Below are positions 50,691 through 60,800 of a stretch of 64,000 nt of DNA, piece after piece. The position numbers and the translations under genes are program-made. Source of the stretch: Hydractinia symbiolongicarpus (lineage: Eukaryota > Cnidaria > Hydrozoa > Anthoathecata > Hydractiniidae); assembly GCF_029227915.1 (NCBI RefSeq), contig NC_079879.1, positions 1,550,001-1,614,000 of the forward strand. The letters run 5' to 3'. The first letter of the stretch is position 1; each line of letters opens with the position of its first letter. Below the pieces are notes generated by a model, which was not told where the DNA came from, made no database searches, and saw only the letters and a list, made by a program, of their open reading frames with translations.

Positions 50691-50715
50691 CCCGCGATTT
50701 CCCGTAAATCCCGGG
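50691..50715. repeat. Inverted repeat 2, GC-rich imperfect hairpin
   Basis: CCCGCGATTT (50691-50700), loop CCCGT (50701-50705), then AAATCCCGGG (50706-50715). Nine of ten positions pair; the only mismatch is C opposite C at the fifth pair. The common GAGATTT subtype changes only the already unpaired base, so pairing stays at nine of ten. Other subtypes are weaker: copies with TATATCACGG, TAGGTCCCGG, CCCCCGATTT or CCCGCAATTT keep about six or seven pairs. The dyad is therefore characteristic of one large subset of monomers rather than universal. Confidence 0.75.
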
Positions 50716-50720
50716 CTTGG

Positions 50721-50734
50721 CCCGTATAGTCGAA
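50721..50734 (-). other. CENP-B-box-like motif with spacing one base short
   Basis: On the minus strand this reads TTCGACTATACGGG. The known CENP-B box core is TTCG, four bases, A, two bases, CGGG. Both outer tetranucleotides match here, but only six bases separate them instead of seven. Many monomers carry TTTG instead of TTCG because the plus strand reads GTCAAA, so the motif is polymorphic along the array. Binding by a CENP-B-type protein is not expected with this spacing if the mammalian rule holds. The resemblance may be chance. Confidence 0.4.
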
Positions 50735-50735
50735 T

Positions 50736-50741
50736 GTATAC
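50736..50741. other. GTATAC palindrome conserved once per monomer
   Basis: The 6-bp palindrome GTATAC is followed by AAAGAAAGTA in most monomers. It is changed to GTACAC in the derived poly-A subtype, to GCATAC or ATATAC in others, and to GTGTAC near 31470, 34107 and 35528. It is a convenient diagnostic position for tracing copies; no binding protein is implied. Confidence 0.8.
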
Positions 50742-50814
50742 AAAGAAAGTAACCAGGGAGTAAACTCATTTCCCGAACGATTTTTTAAATTATTTTTTCA
50801 CCACTAAAACGCAT

Positions 50815-52639
50815 GAGACTTGTAGTTTATAAAAATGATTTCATTTTTGATGAGACGCTGAATAAAAGGAGTTTAATCGCCGGCAAACGAAAACCCGCGA
50901 TTTCCCTTAAATTCCGGACTCGGCTTGTATAGTCAAAAGTATACAAAGAAAGTACGCAGGGAGTAAACTCATTTCCCGAACGATTCTTTAAATTATTATT
51001 TCACCACTAAAACGCATGAGACTTGTAGTTTTCAAAAATGTTTTCATTCTTGATAAGACACTGAAAAAAAAAAGTTTAATCGCGGGCAAACGAAAACCCG
51101 AGATTTCCCGTAAATCCCGGGCTTGACCCCTATAGTCAAAAGTACACAAAGAAAGTACCCAGGCAGTAAACTCATTTTTGGAACGTTTTTTTGAATTATC
51201 GTTTCACCACTATAACGCATGAGACTTGTAGTATTCAAAAATGTTTTCATTTTTGATGGGACGCTGAATAGAAGAAGTTTAATCGCCGGCAAACAAAAAC
51301 CCGCGATTTCCCGTAAATCCCGGGCTTGGCGCGTATATTCGAATGTATACAAAGAAAGTAAACTGGGAGTAAACTCATTTCCCGAATGATTTTTTAAATT
51401 ATTTTTTCACCACTAAAACGCATGAGACTTGTAGTTTATAAAAATGATTTCATTTATGATGAGACGCTGAATAAAAGGAGTTTAATCGCCGGCAAACGAA
51501 AACCCGCGATTTCCCTTAAATCCCGGACTCGGCCTGTATAGTCAAAAGTATACAAAGAAAGTACGCAGGGAGTAAACTCATTTCACGAAAGATTCTTTAA
51601 ATTATTATTTCACCACTAAAACGCATGAGACTTGTAGTTTTCAAAAATGTTTTCATTCTTGATAAGACACTGAAAAAAAAAAGTTTAATCGCGGGCAAAC
51701 GAAAACCCGAGATTTCCCGTAAATCCCGGGCTTGACCCCTATAGTCAAAAGTACACAAAGAAAGTACCCAGGCAGTAAACTCATTTTTGGAACGTTTTTT
51801 TGAATTATCGTTTCACCACTATAACGCATGAGACTTGTAGTATTCAAAAATGTTTTCATTTTTGATGGGACGCTGAATAGAAGAAGTTTAATCGCCGGCA
51901 AACAAAAACCCGCGATTTCCCGTAAATCCCGGCCTTGGCGCGTATATTCGAATGTATGCAAAGAAAGTAAACTGGGAGTAAACTCATTTCCCGAATGATT
52001 TTTTAAATTATTTTTTCACCACTAAAACGCATGAGACTTGTAGTTTATAAAAATGATTTCATTTATGATGAGACGCTGAATAAAAGGAGTTTAATCGCCG
52101 GCAAACGAAAACCCGCGATTTCCCTTAAATCCCGGACTCGGCCTGTATAGTCAAAAGTATACAAAGAAAGTACGCAGGGAGTAAACTCATTTCCCGAAAG
52201 ATTCTTTAAATTATTATTTCACCACTAAAACGCATGAGACTTGTAGTTTTCAAAAATGTTTTCATTCTTGATAAGACACTGAAAAAGAAAAGTTTAATCG
52301 CGGGCAAACGAAAACCCGAGATTTCCCGTAAATCCCAGGCTTGACCCCTATAGTCAAAAGTACACAAAGAAAGTACCCAGGCAGTAAACTCATTTTTGGA
52401 ACGTTTTTTTGAATTATCGTTTCACCACTATAACGCATGAGACTTGTAGTATACAAAAATGTTTTCATTTTTGATGGGACGCTGAATAGAAGAAGTTTAA
52501 TCGCCGGCAAACGAAAACCCGCGATTTCCCGTAAATCCCGGACCCGGCCCGTGTAGTCAAAAGTATACAAATAAAGTACGCAGGGAGTAAACTCATTTCC
52601 CGAACGATTCTTTAAATTTTTTTCACCACTAAAACGCAT
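50815..52639 (+). repeat. 3-mer HOR, two full and one partial copy, 609-bp period
   Basis: Anchors at 50815, 51424 and 52033 are exactly 609 bp apart. Each unit has the TTTATAAAAATG monomer, the derived poly-A monomer with GATAAGACACTG, and a monomer with GTTTCACCACTATAACG. The third copy changes in its last monomer to GGACCCGGCCCGTGTAG. Private changes include TTCACGAAAG near 51584 and GTATGCAAAG near 51956. Confidence 0.88.
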
Positions 52640-54664
52640 GAGACTTGTAGTTTACAAAAATGTTTTCATTTTTGATGAGACGCTGAATAAAAGAAGTTTA
52701 ATCGCCAGAAAACGAAAACCTGCGATTTCCCGTAAATCCCGGGCTTGGCCCGTATAGTCGAATGTATACAAAGAAAGTAACCAGGGAGTAAACTCATTTC
52801 CCGAACGATTTTTTAAATTATTTTTTCACCACTAAAACGCATGAGACTTGTAGTTTATAAAAATGATTTCATTTTTGATGAGACGCTGAATAAAAGGAGT
52901 TTAATCGCCGGCAAACGAAAACCCGCGATTTCCCTTAAATCCCGGACTCGGCCTGTATAGTCAAAAGTATACAAAGAAAGTACGCAGGGAGTAAACTCAT
53001 TTCCCGAACGATTCTTTAAATTATTATTTCACCACTAAAACGCATGAGACTTGTAGTTTTCAAAAATGTTTTCATTCTTGATAAGACACTGAAAAAAAAA
53101 AGTTTAATCGCGGGCAAACGAAAATCCGAGATTTCCCGTAAATCCCGGGCTTGACCCCTATAGTCAAAAGTACACAAAGAAAGTACCCAGGCAGTAAACT
53201 CATTTTTGGAACGTTTTTTTGAATTATCGTTTCACTACTATAACGCATGAGACTTGTAGTATTCAAAAATGTTTTCATTTTTGATGGGACGCTGAATAGA
53301 AGAAGTTTAATCGCCGGCAAACGAAAACCCGCGATTTCCCGTAAATCCCGGGCTTGGCGCGTATAGTCGAATGTATACAAAGAAAGTAAACTGGGAGTAA
53401 ACTCATTTCCCGAATGATTTTTTAAATTAATTTTTACCACTAAAGCGCATAAGACTTGTAGTTTTCAAAAACGATTTCATTTTTGATGAGACGCAGAATA
53501 AAAGGAGTTTAATCTCCGGCAAACGAAAACCCGCGATTTCCCGTAAATCCCGGACCCGGCCCGTGTAGTCAAAAGTATACAAATAAAGTACGCAGGGATT
53601 AAACTCATTTCCCGAACGATTCTTTAAATTTTTTTCACCACTAAAACGCATGAGACTTGTAGTTTACAAAAATGTTTTCATTTTTGATGAGACGCTGAAT
53701 AAAAGAAGTTTAATCGCCAGAAAACGAAAACCTGCGATTTCCCGTAAATCCCGGGCTTGGCCCGTATAGTCGAATGTATACAAAGAAAGTAACCAGGGAG
53801 TAAACTCATTTCCCGAACGATTTTTTAAATTATTTTTTCACCACTAAAACGCATGAGACTTGTAGTTTATAAAAATGATTTCATTTTTGATGAGACGCTG
53901 AATAAAAGGAGTTTAATCGCCGGCAAACGAAAACCCGCGATTTCCCTTAAATCCCGGACTCGGCCTGTATAGTCAAAAGTATACAAAGAAAGTACGCAGG
54001 GAGTAAACTCATTTCCCGAACGATTCTTTAAATTATTATTTCACCACTAAAACGCATGAGACTTGTAGTTTTCAAAAATGTTTTCATTCTTGATAAGACA
54101 CTGAAAAAAAAAAGTTTAATCGCGGGCAAACGAAAACCCGAGATTTCCCGTAAATCCCGGGCTTGACCCCTATAGTCAAAAGTACACAAAGAAAGTACCC
54201 AGGCAGTAAACTCATTTTTGGAACGTTTTTTTGAATTATCGTTTCACTACTATAACGCATGAGACTTGTAGTATTCAAAAATGTTTTCATTTTTGATGGG
54301 ACGCTGAATAGAAGAAGTTTAATCGCCGGCAAACGAAAACCCGCGATTTCCCGTAAATCCCGGGCTTGGCGCGTATAGTCGAATGTATACAAAGAAAGTA
54401 AACTGGGAGTAAACTCATTTTCCGAATGATTTTTTAAATTAATTTTTTACCACTAAAACGCATAAGACTTGTAGTTTTCAAAAACGATTTCATTTTTGAT
54501 GAGACGCAGAATAAAAGGAGTTTAATCTGCGGCAAACGAAAACCCGCGATTTCCCGTAAATCCCGGACCCGGCCCGTATAGTCAAAAGTATACAAAGAAA
54601 GTACGCAGGGAGTAAACTCATTTCCCGAACGATTCTTTAAATTTTTTTCACCACTAAAACGCAT
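52640..54664 (+). repeat. 5-mer HOR, two copies, 1,012-bp period
   Basis: ATCGCCAGAAAACG with CCTGCG lies at 52701 and 53713, and anchors 52640, 53652 and 54665 give 1,012 and 1,013 bp. The units also share GTTTCACTACTATAACG, CTTGGCGCG, CCGAATGATT and GACGCAGAATAAAAG. The second unit exits into the AGTTAAATCGCCGGCAATCG subtype. Confidence 0.85.
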
Positions 54665-54867
54665 GAGACTTGTAGTTTTCAAAAATGTTTTCATTTTTGA
54701 TGAGACGCTGAATAAAAGAAGTTAAATCGCCGGCAATCGAAAACCCGCGATTTCCTGTAAATCCCGGTCCTGGCCCGTATAGTCTAATGTATGCAAAGAA
54801 AGTACCCTGAGAGTAAATTGATTTCCCGAGCGATTCTTTAAATTATTTTTTCACCACTAAAACGCAT

Positions 54868-56085
54868 GAGACTTGTAGTTTATAAAAATGATTTCATTTT
54901 TGATGAGACGCTGAATAAAAGGAGTTTAATCTCCGGCAAACGAAAACCCGCGATTTCCCGTAGGTCCCGGACCCGGCCCGTATAGTCAAAAGTATACAAA
55001 GAAAATACGCAGGGAGTAAACTCATTTCCCGAACGATTCTTTAAATTATTATTTCACCACTAAAACGCATGAGACTTGTAGTTTTCAAAAATGTGCTCAT
55101 TCTTGATAAGACGCTGAAAAAAAAAAGTTTAATCGCGGGCAAACGAAAACACGAGATTTCCTGTAAATCCCGGGCTTGACCCCTATAGTCAAAAGTACAC
55201 AAAGAAAGTACCCAGGCAGTAAACTCATTTTTGGAACGTTTTTTTGAATTATCTTTTCACCACTATAACGCATGAGACTTGTAATATTCAAAAATGTTTT
55301 CATTTTTGATGGGACGCTGATAAGAAGAAGTTTAATCGCCGGCAAACGAAAACCCGCGATTTCCCGTAAATCCCGGGCCTGGCCCGTATTGTCGAATGCA
55401 TACAAAGAAAGTACTCAGTCAGTAAACTGATTTCCCGAACGATTCTTTAAATTATTTTTTCACCACTAAAACGCATGAGACTTGTAGTTTACAAAAATGT
55501 TTTCATTTTTGATGAGACGCTGAATAAAAGGAGTTTAATCTCCAGCAAACGAAAACCCGCGATTTCCCGTAGGTCCCGGACCCGGCCCGTATAGTCAAAA
55601 GTATACAAAGAAAATACGCAGGAAGTAAACTCATTTCCCGAACGATTCTTTAAATTATTATTTCACCACTAAAACGCATGAGACTTGTAGTTTTCAAAAA
55701 TGTGTTCATTCTTGATAAGACGCTGAAAAAAAAAAGTTTAATCGCGGGCAAACGAAAACACGAGATTTCCCGTAAATCCCGGGCTTGACCCCTATAGTCA
55801 AAAGTACACAAAGAAAGTACCCAGGCAGTAAACTCATTTTTGGAACGTTTTTTTGAATTATCTTTTCACCACTATAACGCATGAGACTTGTAATATTCAA
55901 AAATGTTTTCATTTTTGATGGGACGCTGATAAGAAGAAGTTTAATCGCTGGCAAACGAAAACCCGCGATTTCCCGTAAATCCCGGGCCTGGCCCGTATTC
56001 CCGAATGCATACAAAGAAAGTACTCAGTCAGTAAACTGATTTCCCGAACGATTCTTTAAATTATTTTTTCACCACTAAAACGCAT
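54868..56085 (+). repeat. 3-mer HOR, two copies, 609-bp period
   Basis: Anchors 54868, 55071, 55477 and 55680 show two units 609 bp apart, each with GTAGGTCCCGG, the AATGTG(T/C)TCATTC derived monomer with ACACGAGATTTCC, TTGTAATATTC and GCTGATAAGAAG. The second unit begins in a fused monomer (TTTACAAAAATG joined to ATCTCCAGC near 55542). Confidence 0.82.
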
Positions 56086-57554
56086 GAGACTTGTAGTTTA
56101 CAAAAATGTTTTCATTTTTGATGAGACGCTGAATGAAAGAAGTTTAATCGCCGGCAAACGAAAACCCGCGATTTTCCGTATATCACGGATTCGGCCCGTA
56201 TAGTCAAATGCATACAAAGAATGTACCCAAGGAGTAAACTCATTTCCAGAACGATTTTTTAAATTATTTTTTCACCATTAAAACGCATGAGACTTGTAGT
56301 TTTCAAAAATGACTTCATTTTTGATGAGACGCTAAATATAAGGAGTTTAATAGCCGGCAAACGAAAACCCGCGATTTCCCGTACATCCCGGACTCGGCCC
56401 GTATAGTCGAATGTATACAGGGAAAGTACCCAGGGAGTAAACTGATTTCCCGAACGATTCTTTAAATTTTTTTTCACCACTAAAACGCATGAGACTTGTA
56501 GTTTACAAAAATATTTTCATTTTTGATGAGACGCTGAATAAAAGAAGTTTAATCGCCGGCAAACGAAAACCCGCGATTTTCCGTATATCACGGACTCGGC
56601 CCGTATAATCAAAAGTATACAAAGAAAGTACCCAGGAAGTAAACTCATTTCCCGAACGATTTTTTAAATTATTTTTTCACCACTAAAACGCACGAGACTT
56701 GTAGTTTTCAAAAATGATTTCATTTTTGATGCGACGCTGAATAAAAGGAGTTTAATCTCCGGCAAACGAAAACCCGCGATTTCCTGTAGGTCCCGGACCC
56801 GGCCCGTATAGTCAAAAGTATACAAAGAAAATACGCAGGGAGTAAACTCATTTCCCGAACGATTCTTTAAATTATTATTTCACCACTAAAACGCATGAGA
56901 CTTGAAGTTTTCAAAAATGTTTTCATTTCTGATGAGACGCTAAATAAAAGAGGTTTAAACGCCGGCAAACGAAAACCCGCGATTTCCTGTAAACCCCAGG
57001 TTAGGCCCGTATAGTCGAATGTATACAAAGAAAGTACCCAGGGAGTAAACTCATTTCCTGAACGATTTTTTAAATTACTTTTTCACCACTAAAACGCATG
57101 AGACTTGTAGTTTATAAAAATGATTTCATTTTTGATGAGACGCTGAATAAAAGGAGTTTAATCTCCGGCAAACGAAAACCTACGATTTCCCGTAGGTCCC
57201 GGACCCGGCCCGTATAGTCAAAAGTATACAAAGAAAATACGCAGGGAGTAAACTCATTTCCCGAACGATTCTTTAAATTTTTATTTCACCACTAAAACGC
57301 ATGAGACTTGTAGTTTTCAAAAATGTGTTCATTCTTGATAAGACGCTAAAAAAAAAAGTTTAATCGCGGGCAAACGAAAACCCGAGATTTCCCGTAAATC
57401 CCGGGCTTGACCCCTATAGTCAAAAGTACACAAAGAAAGTACCCAGGCAGTAAACTCATTTTTGGAACGTTTTTTTGAATTATCGTTTCACCACTATAAC
57501 GCATGAGACTTGTAGTATTCAAAAATGTTTTCATTTTTGATGGGACGCTGAATA

Positions 57555-57620
57555 GAAGAAGTTTAATCTCCGGCAAACGAAAACCCGCGATTTCCCGTAA
57601 ATCCCGGACTCGGCCCGTAT
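57555..57620 (+). other. Exact one-monomer loss relative to the sister 25-mer
   Basis: In the second copy GATGGGACGCTGAATAGAAG leads into a CTTGGCGCG/AAATTAATTT monomer and then a GACGCAGAATAAAAG monomer (62404-62640). In the first copy the GATGGG monomer continues directly into ATCTCCGGC and GGACTCGGCCC near 57568. The fusion keeps normal register, as expected from unequal exchange between adjacent homologous monomers. Confidence 0.7.
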
Positions 57621-59769
57621 AGTCAAAAGTATACAAAGAAAGTACGCAGGGAGTAAACTTATTTCCCGAACGATTCTTTAAATTTTTTTCACCACTAAAA
57701 CGCATGAGACTTGTAGTTTTCAAAAATGTTTTCATTTTTGAGGAGACGCTGAATAAAAGAAGTTAAATCGCCGGCAATCGAAAACCCGCGATTTCCTGTA
57801 AATCCCGGGCCTGGCCCGTATAGTCTAATGTATGCAAAGAAAGTACCCTGTGAGTAAATTGATTTCCCGAGCGATTCTTTAAATTATTTTTTCACCACTA
57901 AAACGCATGATACTTGAAGTTTTCAAAAATGTTTTCATTTCTGATGAGACGCTAAATAAAAGAGGTTTAATCGCCGGCAAACAAAAACCCGCGATTTCCC
58001 GTAAATCCCGGGTTAGGCCCGTATAGTCGAATGTATACAAAGAAAGTACCCAGGGAGTAAACACATTTCCCGAACGATTTTTTAAAGTATTTTTTCACCA
58101 CTAAAACGCATGAGACTTGTAGTTTATAAAAATGATTTCATTTTTGATGAGACGCTGAATAAAAGGAGTTTAATCTCCGGCAAACGAAAACCCGCGATTT
58201 CCCGTAGGTCCCGGACCCGGCCCGTATAGTCAAAAGTATACAAAGAAAATACGCAGGGAGTAAACTCATTTCCCGAACGATTCTTTAAATTATTATTTCA
58301 CCACTAAAACGCATGAGACTTGTAGTTTTCAAAAATGTGTTCATTCTTGATAAGACGCTGAAAAAAAAAAGTTTAATCGCGGGCAAATAAAAACACGAGA
58401 TTTCCCGTAAATCCCGGGCTTGACCCCTATAGTCAAAAGTACACAAAGAAAGTACCCAGGCAGTAAACTCATTTTTGGAACGTTTTTTTGAATTATCTTT
58501 TCACCACTATAACGCATGAGACTTGTAATATTCAAAAATGTTTTCATTTTTGATGGGACGCTGATAAGAAGAAGTTTAATCGCCGGCAAACGAAAACCCG
58601 CGATTTCCCGTAAATCCCGGGCCTGGCCCGTATTGTCGAATGCATACAAAGAAAGTACTCAGTCAGTAAACTGATTTCCCGAACGATTCTTTAAATTATT
58701 TTTTCACCACTAAAACGCATGAGACTTGTAGTTTACAAAAATGTTTTCATTTTTGATGAGACGCTGAATGAAAGAAGTTTAATCGCCGGCAAACGAAAAC
58801 CCGCGATTTTCCGTATATCACGGACTCGGCCCGTATAGTCAAATGTATACAAAGAATGTACCCAAGGAGTAAACTCATTTCCAGAACGATTTTTTAAATT
58901 ATTTTTTCACCATTAAAACGCATGAGACTTGTAGTTTTCAAAAATGACTTCATTTTTGATGAGACGCTAAATAAAAGTAGTTTAATCGCCGGCAAACGAA
59001 AACTCGCGATTTCCCGTACATCCCGGACTCGGCCCGTATAGTCGAATGTATACAAGGAAAGTACCCAGGGAGTAAACTGATTTCCCGAACGATTCTTTAA
59101 ATTTTTTTTCACCACTAAAACGCATGAGACTTGTAGTTTACAAAAATATTTTCATTTTTGATGAGACGCTGAATAAAAGAAGTTTAATCGCCGGCAAACG
59201 AAAACCCGCGATTTTCCGTATATCACGGACTCGGCCCGTATAATCAAAAGTATACAAAGAAAGTACCCAGGAAGTAAACTCATTTCCCGAACGATTTTTT
59301 AAATTATTTTTTCACCACTAAAACGCACGAGACTTGTAGTTTTCAAAAATGATTTCATTTTTGATGCGACGCTGAATAAAAGGAGTTTAATCTCCGGCAA
59401 ACAAAAACCCGCGATTTCCTGTAGGTCCAGGACCCGGCCCGTATAGTCAAAAGTATACAAAGAAAATACGCAGGGAGTAAACCCATTTCCCGAAGGATTC
59501 TTTAAATTATTATTTCACCACTAAAACGCATAAGACTTGAAGTTTTCAAAAATGTTTTCATTTCTGATGAGACGCTAAATAAAAGAGGTTTAAACGCCGG
59601 CAAACGAAAACCCGCGATTTCCTGTAAACCCCAGGTTAGGCCCGTATAGTCGAATGTATACAAAGAAAGTACCCAGGGAGTAAACTCATTTCCTGAACGA
59701 TTTTTTAAATTATTTTTTCACCACTAAAACGCATGAGACTTTTAGTTTATAAAAATGATTTCATTTTTG

Positions 59770-59840
59770 ATGAGACGCTGAATAAAAGGAGTTTAATCTC
59801 CGGCAAACGAAAACACGAAATTTCCCGTAAATCCCGGGCT
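59770..59840 (+). other. Chimeric monomer (ATCTCC type joined to ACACGA type)
   Basis: GCTGAATAAAAGGAGTTTAATCTCC is followed by GCAAACGAAAACACGAAATTTCC and CTTGACCCC. Elsewhere that right half always follows the poly-A and CGCGGGC words. The switch lies between the ATCTCC and AACGAAAAC words, near the start of the GC-rich core. Confidence 0.65.
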
Positions 59841-60654
59841 TGACCCCTATAGTCAAAAGTACACAAAGAAAGTACCCAGGCAGTAAACTCATTTTTGGAA
59901 CGTTTTTTTGAATTATCTTTTCACCACTATAACGCATGAGACTTGTAGTATTCAAAAATGTTTTCATTTTTGATGGGACGCTGATAAGAAGAAGTTTAAT
60001 CGCCGGCAAACGAAAACCCGCGATTTCCCGTAAATCCCGGGCCTGGCCCGTATTGTCGAATGCATACAAAGAAAGTACTCAGTCAGTAAACTGATTTCCC
60101 GAACGATTCTTTAAATTATTTTTTCACCACTAAAACGCATGAGACTTGTAGTTTACAAAAATGTTTTCATTTTTGATGAAACGCTGAATGAAAGAAGTTT
60201 AATCGCCGGCAAACGAAAACCCGCGATTTTCCGTATATCACGGACTCGGCCCGTATAGTCAAATGTATACAAAGAATGTACCCAAGGAGTAAACTCATTT
60301 CCAGAACGATTTTTTAAATTATTTTTTCACCATTGAAACGCATGAGACTTGTAGTTTTCAAAAATGACTTCATTTTTGATGAGACGCTAAATAAAAGGAG
60401 TTTAATCGCCGGCAAACGAAAACCCGCGATTTCCCGTACATCCCGGACTCGGCCCGTATAGTCGAATGTATACAAGGAAAGTACCCAGGGAGTAAACTGA
60501 TTTCCCGAACGATTCTTTAAATTTTTTTTCACCACTAAAACGCATGAGACTTGTAGTTTACAAAAATATTTTCATTTTTGATGAGACGCTGAATAAAAGA
60601 AGTTTAATCGCCGGCAAACGAAAACCCGCGATTTTCCGTATATCACGGACTCGG

Positions 60655-60800
60655 CCCGTATAATCAAAAGTATACAAAGAAAGTACCCAGGCAGTAAACT
60701 CATTTTTGGAACGTTTTTTTGAATTATCTTTTCACCATTAAAACGCATGAGACTTGTAGTTTTCAAAAATGACTTCATTTTTGATGAGACGCTAAATAAA
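60655..60800 (+). other. Doubly chimeric monomer region
   Basis: CGGCCCGTATAATCAAAAG with GTATACAAAG (one subtype) runs into CCAGGCAG, CATTTTTGGAACG and TATCTTTTCACC (derived subtype), and then into ATTAAAACGCATG and GACTTCATTTTTG (a third subtype). Two switches within about 100 bp suggest short-tract gene conversion or two successive exchanges. Confidence 0.65.

Larger units (their letters stand above)
50612..50814 (+). repeat. Reference monomer (203 bp) close to the array consensus
   Basis: This copy is exactly 203 bp from one GAGACTTG to the next and carries the common variant at most positions, so it serves as a numbering reference. Hand count of a consensus monomer gives about 79 G+C of 203 (39%) and 13 CpG. 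Composition is split: positions 62-122 are GC-rich, the tail at 170-188 is almost pure A/T, and the first 60 bases are AT-rich with a strong dyad. The length is in the range of one nucleosome plus linker. Because 203 is not divisible by 3, any reading frame changes at each monomer, which prevents long open frames through the array. Confidence 0.93.

Noticed and set aside
50721-50734. True CENP-B box
   Set aside because: The spacing between TTCG and CGGG is six bases rather than seven, and many monomers lack the TTCG end; kept only as a near-match finding.
50721-50745. TATA-like promoter (CGTATAG...TGTATAC)
   Set aside because: The resemblance is weak, there is no open reading frame or initiator context downstream, and such words are common in A/T-rich repeats.
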